From Thuidium tamariscinum (Eukaryota > Streptophyta > Bryopsida > Hypnales > Thuidiaceae), in contig OZ019759.1 in the NCBI GenBank assembly GCA_947034885.2, positions 8,434,501-8,498,500 of the forward strand: a stretch of DNA of 64,000 bases, in the 5' to 3' direction. Numbering within the stretch: position 1 is the stretch's first letter; every line of letters begins with the position of its first letter. The translations under genes and the position numbers were made by a program. Below the pieces are notes generated by a model. That model saw only the letters and a list, made by a program, of their open reading frames with translations. It searched no databases and was not told the origin of the DNA. Shown here one piece after another: positions 1 through 13,560 of the stretch.

Positions 1-884
1 GGTAGTGCCTCGTAAATTTGTTTGGTACATTAAACCTAGTAAGTAATTTTTTTATTTATAAATTTTTAGTTTTCTTGATACTTATTATGTTTCATAAATC
101 TAACAGTGCATCATTTGAATTTACAACAACAAGGAAGTGATGTTGGAGGATGAAGTGAAGAAGAGACAAAGAATCATTTTGAGCTTAGAGAACCCCTTTG
201 ATCTTCTTATCTATATAGAGCAACTAGCATTAGCATTTGCAAAGTTTGGTACTTTTAAATTCAAACAATGTAAACCTTCATATGCTCTAAATGTCTTAAA
301 TATAGTTCATAGATGGATCAACATCCGTGGGTAGAGAGACTTCAAATTCTTCTAATGATAAAAATTTTGCAATAGAGTGACGTATTTCATGAATCAAACC
401 AATATGACTAAGTTTTTGTGCTTTATGGCTATATGTTGTGTGATTCATTTTTGTCCATAATCTTCTATTTCACATTTTATTATTTGACCAAATATCAACC
501 GTGATGTCTTTGAGTCAAAAGAAGGATTATAGTAATAAAAATTCACCATTTGCAATGTTTCAATTAAAAAAATATATTCAAGAATGATAATGTATTAGTA
601 CGTAACAAAGTGTATGACAAAAAGAAATAGGGTGTAGAACACACACACCCTTTCTTGGAGTACAATTTTTATTTCATTTCCTATTTTATAAGTGAAGAAT
701 CTTTTTCTATTTGAGAATAAGATTTATTGTAAGATGCTGTAAGATATTCAATTAGGTGTAATCCCATAAACAAATTGGGCCCCATATTTTCCTCGGTTTC
801 ATCTGTTTAGTGAAAGGGTTCATATTGGCCTTTCCAAACTCATAATTTGTATATTAGCATACTATACTAAGGGTGAATTTCAAG
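1..884. other. AT-rich spacer, no gene recognised
   Basis: Only short random open frames are present. I see no recognisable protein motif, RNA gene or repeat in this stretch. Confidence 0.6.
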
Positions 885-1330
885 GTACATTGTCTTCATG
901 AAAAAAAAATGGGAGTCAAATCCCTAAAACCTCGTACTACATTTGCATCCAAAAAAATGGGAACTCAAAGAAATATTCACCTCTTGGAATATCTTTAAAA
1001 AAAATGGGGAGTGAAATAAATATAGACCTCCTACAATGTCTTCATGAAAAAAAAATTGGAAGTGAAATATATATTTACCTCCTTCCATGCTTCCATCCCA
1101 AAAAATGGGGATTGAAATAGACATTCACCTTGTAGAATATCTCCGTCCAAAAAATGGGGAATGAAATAAGTATTCACCTTGTGGAATGTCTCTACTAAAC
1201 AAAATGGGGATTGAAATCAATATTGACCTCCTACAATGTCTGTGCCAAAAAAAATGAGGAATGAAATAAATATTCACCTCTTAAAATGTCTCCATCTAAA
1301 AAAATGGGGAGTGAATTAAATATTTCATGT
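885..1330. repeat. Minisatellite, about nine ~50-bp units
   Basis: An A-tract followed by ATGGGGAXTGAAATAAATAT, then ATTCACCTCCTAcAATGTCTcc, recurs. The ATGGGG anchors fall at about 909, 957, 1004, 1055, 1105, 1154, 1204, 1254 and 1304, a period of 47-51 bp. Units differ by point changes and by A-tract length, so the array is old. No coding capacity is evident. Confidence 0.85.
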
Positions 1331-4300
1331 TTCTTGAAATACAATATGCTTCCAAGAAATAAAAGGTGAAGAAAGGAAACAAACGTATGACCCTAAAGCT
1401 ACTCTATGTTATACAAAGATAATTTTTTTCATCCAAAATTTGGAAATATGAGCTATTTTGATGAACTCCAAATTTTTAAATAAGAATTTGTAAACCCTAA
1501 ATCCTAACAATCCAAAAATAGCATAGATTATTCAAAACCACGGTCATAGGTACATCCACGGTTACAAATCTTCATCCAGTTTTTTTAAGAAAAAAGGTTC
1601 TTGCTCACAGGCTCACAGGCTCACACGCTAGCAACCCTGGAACTAAGGACAACTACTACATGCATAAAAATTTTAAATGGACTAAGTGAAAAATACCAAT
1701 ATCATGAAATGAATTGATTCTCCATATAATGGAAGGAAGTTCCTTTCTGTTGATCACGCATTCATATTTGTACTCCATGCATGTTTCAAAAGGAGTCGTC
1801 AACCTCAATGTCAGGATCAATGAACCTCATAAAAAAAAGATTTAGGAGGTCAAAATCGACCTTCAGCTTCATCCCTACAACCTTTTGAAAAAGCAATAAT
1901 TGACTAGCTAGAGAGTGGAGGTTCTAAACTATAGGAGGTGCCCAAATGGAGAATCTCCAAGGATTCTTGTAGCCACATATCTACATTGCAATGCTCCTTA
2001 ATATTAGAGGACATTCGTTGAGATAAATATTGCATTGATGTAACATTAGAGTCACTGAAAGTATGATACAATCACTGAAATTGAAAAAACAAAGTTCAAA
2101 AGGAATCCAAAACAAAAGGACCATGACCCTAAACCTCTCCAAGAACATGCTTACAAACCTTGTTTTGGGCGATGATAGGATGCCAAAAAATGTAGTCTAT
2201 CTCATGTTTGGAGTGTTTGCTTGCAATGACAATTCATTCTTGTAGTTAGGACATGTAGATCAAAACTTCTTTTCCTAACTAACTCTCAATGTAGTAGCTT
2301 GGCATCATGTTGACAATTAAATGCCAACTCAGATTACATATCAACAATGAAAAATGGAGATGTTATCGATACCCAATTCAGTAATGTTTAGTAGGACGTT
2401 ACAATACATGCAAACTACTCCGTAATGTCCTAAAAATACTTCATACCTTAACCCTCATTGATCTGTGGAAAAAGCAACCAATGACGAGCTCCACTCGCTT
2501 CGGCAAATTTGTTGTACCTCCAAAACTCGTATGAATGACTGTGTACATCCTAAACAATTCAATAGCATTGAGGCAGAGCAAGAAAATGAAACATTTACCT
2601 CATTCCGCTAGCTTGCACTGAATTCTTGATTATACCATTTCCGAATGTCAGATGTGGAAATTTTGGTCCTAGTTTACTTGGTTCTTAGTGTATCCTTCTT
2701 TGGAAATGAAACTAGGAAACCAATAGAGGAAATCAAAAGTGAAACATAGATAACCCCATGGACATGAAAGAAGAACCTCTAAAGCCAGAAAAGACACTAG
2801 AACTGAATCACACAAACATAAAACCAAGACCCTAAAACCAAGTAAAGGTGGTAGGACACAACCACATCAACATGGATCTGGGATTTCAAAAATAGGAAAA
2901 CATGCCAGGATTCAAATTCTATACAAACAAATAGGAATGTAAGGAACAAACCTCAATATGTAGTATCCTAAAACATTTATCAATTTCCTAAGGCAAATAG
3001 AAGTTCCTACAACATCTTCCACGGTGATGGAATCCAATTTAATTTCACAAGTACATCTTAAATTACAGGAAAATGTGGGCCTAACCTTCTTGGATTCAGA
3101 ATTCCTCTACTTGAAGGAGAGGACAATTTCGGCAAGACCATATTCATCTTCTTAAACCCTAAAATTGTTTCTAAGTATAGGAAATTAGTCAAATTCATAA
3201 AGTTCATGAAGTAGAAGGCTTCGGATACTCCTACAGCAAAAGGCGTTGCTAGGAAAGTTGATGACAAAGAAGGAAAAGGGAGCTCAACACATAATTGACA
3301 TACTCATAAAAGGATGGAATTCATGATAACTTCTTCAATGTAGAACATCATCAATAGAGATACCGGAAGTCCTAGAATGTACATAATACAAAATAGTAGG
3401 ATTGAAATTTCTGTGCTCCTCACCTTCAAAGTGTCCCTTGGATTTTTACATGTTCTACAAAGGAGAAAGCACACAACATGTACAGGTGGTGTCCCATGAG
3501 CAACCCTGAATCCCTAAACACGAATAGAAGCATTTGCAATAAGAATCCAAATTTTAAGAAAATCATGTAATCACTTACAAAACGGGAGATTTGGTGCAGA
3601 ATACAAAGTACTTCTCGTCCCATCATTAATAGCAATAGATGACCTTGATCTTTGTACTTATGTCCATTAATTACCAATGTATTCACATATACCCTCTCCA
3701 TTCAACATGTTTAGTAGCAATATCCACCTCCTCGCTCCATCTCCTGTATTGCAAAGGATCGTAAACACAAGAACAAATCATGCAGTTACAGAGGATAAGG
3801 TGACAATAGAAGGTGCAGGTGAAAATAGTGTTGAATGTGATGTAAGAACTACCGACCCAAAAACTCTAGAAGGATAAGTACAAACCTTGGCATGCCTTCG
3901 TTCTTGTGCAAAAATGTGAAACCGCCTGTGAAAAACATCAAATAATTTGTAATCGGCTCCTATCCATACAGAACGGTAGTTTGTAGCAGTTATAAAAAAT
4001 GAGCAGTTCAGATCTCTTTAAAATGAATGCCCTATACATTGCATTGGACAATTGTGAAACAAAACCCTCTTCCCATAGACTCAACACTCTAAGCGCACTT
4101 GAAAAATGGCACCCAGAATCCCACCCTAAAACCCTGGATGCTTGGCTTCATGTTGCAATGTGCACCCTAAACCCTATATTAACTATCAAGGGTGTAAAAA
4201 TCTGGCAAAGACACAATTGCAACAATAATTAGAAATGCACTAAAGGAAGGGAACTTCACTAGTTTTGGGCCCACTCCTACGGTAGGAGAAAACCAGGTTA

Positions 4301-6045
4301 GATGAACAAGTCTCAAAACGCCATCACCCACAATGCGTGTACACAAAAGAAGGCAGGAAAACTCCAAATTCCACAACCAAAAGATCATGCAGCACACCGT
4401 TCATTCATTCTAGCATGACTAGCATTTGTTCATCCTTTGAAGCAAACGACAGGAGAAAGAATTTGTTTCAAATTTCGGTGGGCACACTACACTGGCCCTT
4501 CTTTGGTGCCAACAACAGATAGCATTATTGCATACGCTCCTCAGTGGTGGGAAGCAAAGGATCCTACACTTACTCAACTACTTCAAATTCTAGTGCTAAG
4601 AAAGTAAAATTACATCAGAAATGGCCTCCACTATTTTAAGAAGTCTTAAAAAACATTGTCATATACCTTTATTAGTAAATAAATAAATAAATGGAAAATA
4701 CTATTAAATCGTATACAATATAAGAACAAAGAAAATCAGTTCACTAATACATTAACGGTTTAGGGTTTAGGGTTTTCAATTTCAAAATTATTGGATTATT
4801 GATGCTAAAACTAGACATAAAAGAATCTTCCAAAAATATAAACTACTAAAAACTAAAATTTCATATGATTTTATATAACCTCAAAGTTTCTTCAACACCA
4901 CTTTTGGGTGCCTTGGGCATTTAGGGGTTAAGAAGACTTACAATGCAATTACAATGTCTAAAGATAAAATTTATCAATATCATAACATTTTTATTATCTC
5001 CATTAAAAGATCCTAAACTCAATATTTTCCCATTTTTGATTGAAAACTTTATGTTTTGGAGGTTAGTGGATGAATATTGGTCCATCACCCTTTATAATTA
5101 AAAGTGGGAGTACATTTTTGTCCATTTGAGCACATACTATGTGCATTTTCTATAATTGCATGGAAAAACTTTCATTGTACTCTAAGACACATAAGTAGAA
5201 AAAATTCAACAAATCATTTCATTTTTTTAAATGAAGATGTTCATATTGTTTGATATTATTAACTTTGAAATCAATTCATTCCTATAAATGTTTTGAAAAT
5301 ATTTTTTGTCAAATTGAGTAGACAATTATTGAATTGGCCAAGTTTAAATATCATATCTATTTCATTACAAAAACGCCCTATTTTTTAAGTAGGTGCATGT
5401 GAATCGATCTTTGAAGGCCATATTTGTTAAATTGGGAAAATGTACAATCTCTTTTTAATCGCGAGTCTAAATTTAGAAAATGGAAGTATTCTTTAAATTG
5501 AGACATTTCAATAAATTAAGACAATGAGATGCCAAATTCATTTTAGAAATGAATGAGATGTGAAGCATAATATGAAGAATTCACAATAGACATATTGAGT
5601 TCTGAATTAATAAACAATCAAAGAATACATAGCAAGTCTAAATTTGCATTTCAAACAAACAAACATTGACAATGTAAATTAAAAAAATAAACCACCACAT
5701 ATTAAACAATATAGTACAGACACGAGAAATACAAAATTTTAATAGGATACAACATTGTTGCTTTCAATATTTAGAAAAGATCAATACAATCAATTTAAGA
5801 AATAATTTGCAGACTAAATCTTTGTAAATATTTCTTCTAATAGAATATAAATTTTGATTTGGAGTAAGGTTTTTTATTTTTACTTTTTTTGATATTTCTT
5901 CACTCACTACCAAAATAATATAAAAACTAATAATCCTACTAGAAAACTTTTTATGTTTTAAAATTTTTTTTTCCACAAATAATAAATCATACCAAAAACT
6001 TCTAGTAATAGCTACCTAATATTTGTAACTAAAAAATAAACATCT
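1331..6045. other. Gene-poor AT-rich spacer with scattered teloboxes
   Basis: No open frame here resembles a known protein. AAACCCTAAA-type motifs recur between about 1.5 and 4.2 kb, and a short plant-type telomeric run (TTTAGGG, about 2.5 units) lies at 4757-4776. These are typical plant telobox or interstitial telomere-like motifs and are too short to indicate a telomere. Confidence 0.5.
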
Positions 6046-9000
6046 TCACGCTGTTGATGCATTGTTGCCTTCGTTGGACACATATGCATCTACTAATGCT
6101 TTGATGATAGCCACCTGATTCTTGGGAATTTTGATCTTCGGATCTGAAGTTCCTGCTCTCACACGTGGCTTCCATCCAGTCATGATGCAATCAGTGTGTA
6201 CCCAACTCGAAGATATGGCCTTATCTTCGCTCCAAACATTTCCTTGTTTGGTATCCCATCCAGTATAGGTGTTCTCATCGATGTGTTGAAAAGATGTAGG
6301 TGTCTAATACTGTAGCTGAATGAAATTAACATGCGCAGGATCAGGACTAAGATTTGTCAATGCCCGAGCAAGCCAAAATGGACGCAAATCACCATCAGCA
6401 GGATGCACAGCCACAAAATAACCTGCATACACATCACGGCCAATACGAAATGAAGGAAGTGGACGATCACGTCTTCGTCCAACAAAAGGAGCATCTTCAG
6501 CAAACTCCTCACGCATTGTGCCATTGTCAAGGTAGTGATCTACCTCCTCAATGGAGGTAATTGAATGTGGCCAAAATCCATCTCGCAAGGTCTCACGCCT
6601 TACAAGTGGTTCAAGTAATGCATTTCGCACACCTTCCCAATATTTTTTCACCGGCTCAATCTTCCTTCGAAACTCTTCCGACAAGTCTTGATTAGCCATT
6701 GCACTCCGCAAATCAATGTAGCCATCTAAACCCTTCATAACCTCATCAAAGCAACGCATATATTGGGGAGCCAATGGTTTCGGAGTACCCCTCGGAACTT
6801 TTGGACGCCCATCTACAGTCTCTTTCCACAATCGAATCCCTCCACCTTCAATCGGCAACCAATCACTATCTGTGCAAAGAATCTTGTACTGCATCAATGG
6901 CCATCCATTGGAGTCTTTGTAAAATCTGAATTGTTGGGCTTGAGAATGGCCTTGTAAAGAATCATCACCTATATGCAAATAACCTTCTACATAGCCTTTG
7001 AAATCAGGAACCTCTTCAATGAAATGTAGAATCACTGGTTGTGTCTCATAATCCATGAAAGACTTCATCAACCTTGGAATTGTAGGGTAGTCATTTGTCT
7101 TTAACTTAGTACTCCATCGACCAAAAAGAGCATCGATGTCTTCATGAGTGTCCAACAATGAGAAAATTGATGTAGATTTCACGAAAAATTGCTCTATAGA
7201 CAAGGAGAGAGCAAAATGCAAAAACCCAACGGTTTTTGTTGTCACCAGATGCATTATCAAGCTGAAGTGTCAATGTTGGAGGAAGACTTTGAGCTGGAAT
7301 GACTTCCTGAGGACAAGGAGCAAGTGAGTCTTCACAGATTTGTGACCCCTCTAAAATTGCAACTGATAAAGGATGAATAGGATCATCCTTCTCAAATACC
7401 TTTCGAGATGAAACCTTAGGTTCAGACTCCAAATCACGCAACAATTTTGCAATAGATCCCGGGGAGATAACTTAGTGTATAAAAACAAACTACGTGTGTT
7501 AAAGTGATTTTTCAACCCCCTATATACTTTTTTATAAACTATGATTTCAACCTATAATTTTGAGATGTACTTAACAATGACTATAAGCTTCTATTGCCAA
7601 AAAATTTGAATTTAAATAACATATGAAATGATTATTAGAGTAGGTTGAAAAATGAACTAAACTGCCATGTTTTTCAACTCAAATATTTATAGAGAATGCA
7701 TTGAAATGAGTATGACATCAATATTCAAGAAAAATAAACTTTCAATGAAAAACTATTTTTGACAATTTTTTGTTCATTTTTTAGACAATTTTTTCTTATA
7801 TAAAATAGGGGTGTGAAAATTATTTTCAGCTCTACAATGTATTTTTTTACTTCAAAAATTTGTAACTAATTATAATCAACAAATAAAAATATCAATAATT
7901 CAAGTTATAAACTTCCAAAGTAGGAGAATATTCTCATTTTTTTAAATTTTTTTTTAATTTAAATTTTAGGACATAAAATAGGGGGTCCAAAATATTCTCA
8001 CACGTGGTGTCTAAAGGTTACTCTAAGTTATCTCCCCGGGCAATAGATCCAATTGTGTGGTTTGAGTCTGTTGAAAAGATATCCAAACCATAGTGTGCGT
8101 ACTGAACATCTCCATGTCCATGCGCAATCATGCCCATAACAGAAAGTGGCATCTTCATGAACAAATCAGTCCCCTTGTTCTTATGAGAGAAATGAAGAGA
8201 AGCAGTGTTTGAGTGATCCATTTTGTCATGAATTATGGTGAGCATCTTGTTGGGGGACTTCTCTGATGTCAAACGATTGGCATAATACAACTCCCGATGT
8301 GCTTGCTGCCCTACTAGGTGAACTTTCAATTTTTTAGTCCACACTTCTTGAGCATGCAAATGTGGAGTACATGCATTCTTCAACTGTTTCAATCTATTAC
8401 ATTGCCCACAACGAGCAAAACTGTCACCACGAGCTTTGGGAGCATATTCTGGAAAAGAAGCACGACGGATGTTGCTCAATCCACTTGCTGAAACATGTTT
8501 CAACTGGAAGGAGGAATTGATACTATTAATCTCAGGCAATGTTTCACTCCATTGAAATGCTGAAGGGAGGACCATTGAAGGAACTTTCTCTCCTGATGCA
8601 AGAGTCCTTGATTTGTGAGGCATTTGGTCTGCACTCCTCTCTAGAACTAATCAAAGTGTGGCAGTTGCCTACAATGTTTGAGTGCGTGGCTTCTTCAAGC
8701 CAACATTACCATGGTGCTCAGGTTGTTTACCATTTCTTGCTTGCTCTCTGTATTTGTAGTAGGTAGATTTATGAACTCCATGAATGACACACCAAGCTGT
8801 AGGACAAACCTCACGAGATGCTAAAGTGATCATCTCCCTTCCATTAGAGTCATGGTGGATTTGCTTGTGTACACCAAGCAAACAAGATTGACGATTGTAA
8901 ATACCACCTTGAACATATAGTTGGTTTCGTATGGCTTGAATCTCCCCACGAGGAAAAGGTTGCAAGCAATTTCGCCTACAGCAGACCACCGTGGACACCT

Positions 9001-9481
9001 CAGAAATGGCTTGAGTGATTAAAAGGGCTTCTTTCTTTGGCGTAGTTGTTGACTCCTTTCTCTCATGAGAACTCTCGTAAGTTCGAACACCTGTTCGAAC
9101 ACGCCGACCTGATGCAGTTGTTGCAGTCTTGAATATGTGAGTTTGGTCATGATCATAAAGGCTAGCACCACGAAGGAAGACACGTGAAATAGGCCACGAT
9201 CGCATGGACCACATCCAAGTAAACGGAACGTCAGCCTCATTTAGAGACTGTGCGATTTGAACTGCAACACGGTCATCTCCGAGAGGATTCCCGTCCATGT
9301 TGATCACAAGGGACGTGTTGACGTTGTGGCAAATCGCTCTCGCAACCTCAACTCCAGCTTCATTTGTCAAAGTAACACCTTTAGTGATCCAGGAAGGTCG
9401 AGGAATTCCCTTGCAAGTAGAAACACCCACCAGCAACGTTGGCAAAGATCTTGTGAACTCATTCATCTCGGGAGTAGCCAT
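6046..9481 (-). pseudogene. DUF7869-type transposase-like gene, disrupted
   Basis: The frame starts at ATG 9481 (MATPEMNEF) and can be followed to a TGA at 6046-6048. It has an N-terminal Cys-rich segment (CCRRNCL, near 8.98 kb), an IHDKMDHSN motif near 8.2 kb, LQLDNASGDNKNRW near 7.25 kb, and GHS-THEDIDALFGRWS near 7.13 kb. The last two match the signature I know from the DUF7869 family, an RNase-H-like transposase-derived family common in non-seed plants and invertebrates; D and E residues in these motifs are the likely catalytic set. Damage: TAG at 8669-8671, TGA at 8651-8653, TAG at 6304-6306, an apparent 2-nt loss at the GH/THED junction near 7145, and a MITE inserted at 7459-8039. The gene is therefore non-functional unless read through. 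A palindrome lies in frame just upstream of the start. Confidence 0.7.
7459..8039. mobile_element. Mutator-type MITE inserted in the transposase gene
   Basis: The 581-bp element has perfect 17-bp terminal inverted repeats (CCGGGGAGATAACTTAG at 7459-7475, its complement at 8023-8039). It is flanked by a perfect 10-bp direct repeat GCAATAGATC (7449-7458 and 8040-8049). It has no coding capacity. Removing it with one repeat copy joins the transposase frame exactly (IGSIA then KLLRDLE), which proves insertion into an existing gene. TSD length and GC-capped TIR suggest a MULE-derived MITE. Confidence 0.9.
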
Positions 9482-9521
9482 TTCTACGCAACACAGAGCA
9501 TCATTTGTCAGAGAATGAAAC

Positions 9522-10226
9522 GTATCCTCAATTTGAGGATAAATTCTTCTGAAGAATCTTTTGAACAATTTATCGAATAAACCAACTCATACAGTAGACC
9601 AAATTTGCAACACTTCCCAGAAAATAACAAACAATATTTACTATCAAAATTATTTATATAAAAATGCATAAAAAATATACAAACGTTTAGACTACCGGTG
9701 ACAAAGATACCCCACGTCACAGTTATCTTCGACTCGAAGATAATGTAGTAACGGTACTTATTTAATACTTTTAAATGTTTTGTTCTGAAAAGATCATCTT
9801 CTTCATTTATATACACGATTCAAATAAGAATGAATTATCTTCGACTCAAAGATAAGTGAAGTCGTAAGGACGTATCTACTTGTATATGTTTACTCCATTA
9901 TTACTTTTTAATGATCGTCTTACGGCAAAATCCGATCTTGTTTGAGAGTAATATTAAGTCTCCATACATTCCAGCTATCTTCGACTCAAGGATAAATGGA
10001 GAATTATCCTCTATCCGAGGATAAGTTGAGAAGTATCTTACAAATGGGTATATCTTCCAATTTTTCCACGAGTCACATTACTATTCAATTTATCTTTGAG
10101 TCGAGGATAAGTACTAATTTATCTTTGAGGCGAGTATACTTCTCATATTATCTTCCCTGAAAGGTTATATATTTCCTGATTATCTGGAAGATGGTACTTC
10201 ACATTTTATCTCCGAGTCGAAGATAA
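9522..10226. repeat. Palindrome cluster A (nine copies)
   Basis: Nine copies of a 21-bp near-perfect palindrome lie upstream of the DUF7869 gene, starting at 9522, 9723, 9835, 9975, 10004, 10090, 10119, 10148 and 10206. The arms are TTATCYTCGA and TCGARGATAA around one central base. The copy at 9723 is perfect; 10119 and 10148 are degenerate. Spacing is irregular (29-201 bp). The copy at 9522 overlaps an upstream extension of the transposase frame and reads YPQIED on the minus strand. Confidence 0.9.
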
Positions 10227-12385
10227 ATAACAAGAGTTTAGCTCGTATGAGCACTGTTCCGGATTTTATGGCGTAATATTCGTAGGGCACTGCCTTCAAC
10301 ACTCACGACAGACAAGAAAATAATGAACTCTCTCATATTTCTATGATTTCGCAAGACACACACAACACAAACAAGAAAATAACGAACATGCTATGGTATC
10401 AATACTTAGAGAAGATTAACACAAACTAACAGCATGAATCGTAAGTTCAGAAATGGGATGCTGTGACAATGACAAATCATACGGACTCATGAAGATGGAA
10501 GACACCTAAACCAAAAGATGAAGTGCAGCAGAGTAAAAGAAGTGCTACTTCAACATACAACAATCGGGATGTGCGTAAGTGGAAATACTTCTTCAAATGC
10601 AAGAAAAAAACAGAATGCAGAACCGCAAGGCGCCGGCGGAGCAGCATCTTCAACAGACACGAAAATGAAGCAGAAATGAAGCAATGGCATTCCTGGGGAG
10701 AGAGACAATGGAAAGAAGGTGGCGGGATGAAGTGGGCGGGAAAGGTGACGGCATTTCAAACCGTGAAGATTCTTCGGACATAGGGGAGAAGTACCTCCAA
10801 GGTTTAAGAGGCTCTGAAATTCTGAACCACCTTTAAATGGTATTCAACTTGATTGCCAAATAACTTTTCACCAAATCCCGTGGAATTTTAGAATTCCCTT
10901 GCACGATCGATATCCACCTGGGGGAATTTTATGCCACGTCCTTTTTTTAAGCCGGCATAACATCTGAGCCAGAGGTATGAAGTTCAATGGTTGTCCGGAT
11001 TTGGAAATCAGAACATTCCAAATTATTTGCGTGTCCCCCTTTTGCGTATTTTGGCTAAGTGTCTTCTTATCCTCCTCTCCCTATAAAAATAACTTTTCAT
11101 TGTCTTAAATTTTTTTTTTCTGGCAGCCCACCATCATCTATTACTTGTTTCTCTGGAATTTGAGAAACTCATCCTATCATCGTGATTTTTGTCTTATAGT
11201 ATGCTTAAGTTTAATTCCTGAAACCCTAAAGTTCAATTATTTTCCTTATTTATTTTCAAATTTCACATCTATGAGTTGAATCTTTGTGTATTTTTGGGAT
11301 CAACTTTTTTTTAAATGTAATGGCAAAGTATGCTCATGTTTCAAACAAACATTGAATGTCTGTAAACTAATAATTGTTTCTTTGAGAATTCGAATTGTTC
11401 TGAGCACTAGAACTATTGTTGTATCAAACGCATAGGGCTTAACTTATACGTTGCATTCCTTGTTTTCTCAATAGTACAAATAGTTCTATTAATTGAAAAT
11501 TTGTTGTCAAATTTTTTAATGTATTCTTAATGTTACCACTTAAACTTCAAAAGACACGGACATGAAATCCAATGAAATGTATCAAAAGAAAAATATGAAA
11601 GACACTCTAAAACTTGAGTTATAAATCTTTCAATCCTAAATACATTGAATGCTTAAGATTACATCAAAAGCTAACCTTGTTTAGGGACTAAAATGAAAAT
11701 GTAGCCTAATGTTCTGATTCCCCATGCCTTTTTTAAAATTACATGCAACTCATAAATGAAAAAGGAAAGTTAAATTTTGAAAAGAAGTTTTTCTATCCTT
11801 AAAGTCTTCCTAGAACTCCTCTCATTTCAAGAAGTAACCTTTGTGCACTTCAAATTCACCATGAGTGATCCTCTATTGTGAAATTTATACATACATTGTC
11901 AACTCTTTCATTTTTCAATTAGTACAAAAAAACATCATTTCAACATACTCTTGATTGTATATTTATAATCTTCTAAAGTGAACTATTGCTTGTATCTCCA
12001 TCAACATAGATGAAACTTTCAAATTCACAATGTAGAAGATTAGAGTATAAAGAATACTTTGGAGCCCAATAATACTAAATATTGTAACCAAGTTTTTAAT
12101 GTGATTATGAGGATCTTTTTAGGAAGAATAATAGTATAAATCTCACTTTCCAAATGAATGATTGTAACTTCAATTTAGAATTTTGATTGCACATTTTCAT
12201 ATTTTGGTACTAAAAGTCTTCGAGATGAGCCTTTACTACCCTAAAATTTGGATTCAAAATCATATAAGATATTCACTTAATAAACTTAAGAATATTAGAT
12301 TTAAAAAACCAATTAATTAATTGATCGTATACATATTATCCCTTTTACCTTATACTTCTTCATGACAGGTTCTTTGAAAATTTCA
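10227..12385. other. Spacer, no gene recognised
   Basis: A mixed-composition segment to about 10.8 kb, possibly transposase promoter or 5' flank, is followed by AT-rich DNA. Open frames at 10.52-10.78 kb on both strands are low-complexity and match nothing I recognise. Confidence 0.5.
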
Positions 12386-12981
12386 CCCCGTGGAAATTTC
12401 TTAGAGTAAGCTTTATACACTATGTGTGAGAGTATTTTCGATCCCTAATTGGATTTCCTAAAAATTTACATAGAAAGAGAATTTTTTAAAATGACAATAT
12501 TTTGCCACTCTATAAGTTTGTAACTTGAATTATTTTTATTGTTTGTGTTGATTATCATTAGTTACAAATTTTTTAAAATAATAGAAAAGTACATTGTAGT
12601 AAGAGTACAAAACAACTTCCGTACCTCTATTTTATATAAGAAGAAACTGTCCAAGGAACGAATACAAAATTATCAAAAATAGTTTTTGTTGAAAGTTTTT
12701 TTCGGTTTAATATTGATGCCATATTCATTTACATTTATTCCCTAGAAATATTTGAGTTGAAAAACATAGCTGTTTAGTTCATTTTTCAACCTACTTTACT
12801 AATCATTTCATATGTTATTTTAATACAAATTTTTGGCAATATAAGCTTAGTACAATCATTGTTAAGCACATCTGATAATTATAAATTGAAGTCATAGTTT
12901 GTAAAAAAGTATATAGGGGTCTGAAATTCACTGTAACACATGTTGTCTGATAACATACACTAAGTTATCTTGTGAAGTGGG
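12386..12981. mobile_element. Second, diverged copy of the 7459-8039 MITE (inverted)
   Basis: In inverted orientation this stretch aligns along most of its length with the MITE at 7459-8039. Shared blocks include TTTTTCAACCTACT, CATTTCATATGTTATTT, ATATAAGCTTAGTACAATCATTGTTAAG-like sequence and CACTAAGTTATCT. The ends (CCCCGTGGAAATTTCTTAGAG and GTTATCTTGTGAAGTGGG) are decayed TIRs. A clean TSD is no longer visible, so this copy is older. Confidence 0.75.
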
Positions 12982-13343
12982 AATTTGACATGTGAATATC
13001 AGATTAAAAGACTTTTGAACAGTTACTTATAAACTTCTAGTACACACATGAGAAATTATTATTAATCAACCCACCCACAAGTGATATTGTAGTATTACTT
13101 TGCAAGGGTTTTAGTCTTCTATGTACTATGCTATCTCAATCCTTTTATATGAATTAAAACTTTTGAAAATGATATACCTCTCAAATTTTTAATTGAGAAT
13201 TTGATTTAAAGCTTTTTGCACCGGGAATTCGAGGAAGCACCCAAGAAAACTTTGGCATGCAAGGGTTTAATGAATGCTACATTTTATTGTAATTGGCAAG
13301 TTGATTCTACAAATTCTATTTATAGATTTAATTTTGTTGTACC
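12982..13343. other. Short AT-rich spacer
   Basis: Nothing recognisable lies between the MITE relic and the LINE target site. Confidence 0.5.
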
Positions 13344-13356
13344 TATATGACGTTTT
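13344..13356. repeat. LINE target-site duplication, 3' side
   Basis: TATATGACGTTTT, identical to 20758-20770. It abuts the LINE poly-A tract, which appears as a T-run on the plus strand at 13358-13366. Confidence 0.9.
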
Positions 13357-13560
13357 GTTTTTTTTTGAACAAGAGGGACAAGCCCACTGCATTAAATGGA
13401 ACACGAGAAAACAAAGCCAGGCCAAAGCCGGCCACCGAACCAACCGAGCCACAGTTGGAACCAAGCAGGCTAACAACCTACATAAACGTGAATTTCATAG
13501 GGCCTTTACTGTGCCACTGGATAACTTCGTTAATTCTACTCGCCAAGACCGGAGAACGCA

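Noticed and set aside
4757..4776. Interstitial telomere
   Set aside because: Only about two and a half TTTAGGG units, common as teloboxes in plant DNA.
9522..10226. CRISPR-like array of spaced repeats
   Set aside because: Spacing runs from 29 to 201 bp, copies are palindromic and divergent, there are no cas genes, and the context is a eukaryotic nuclear genome.
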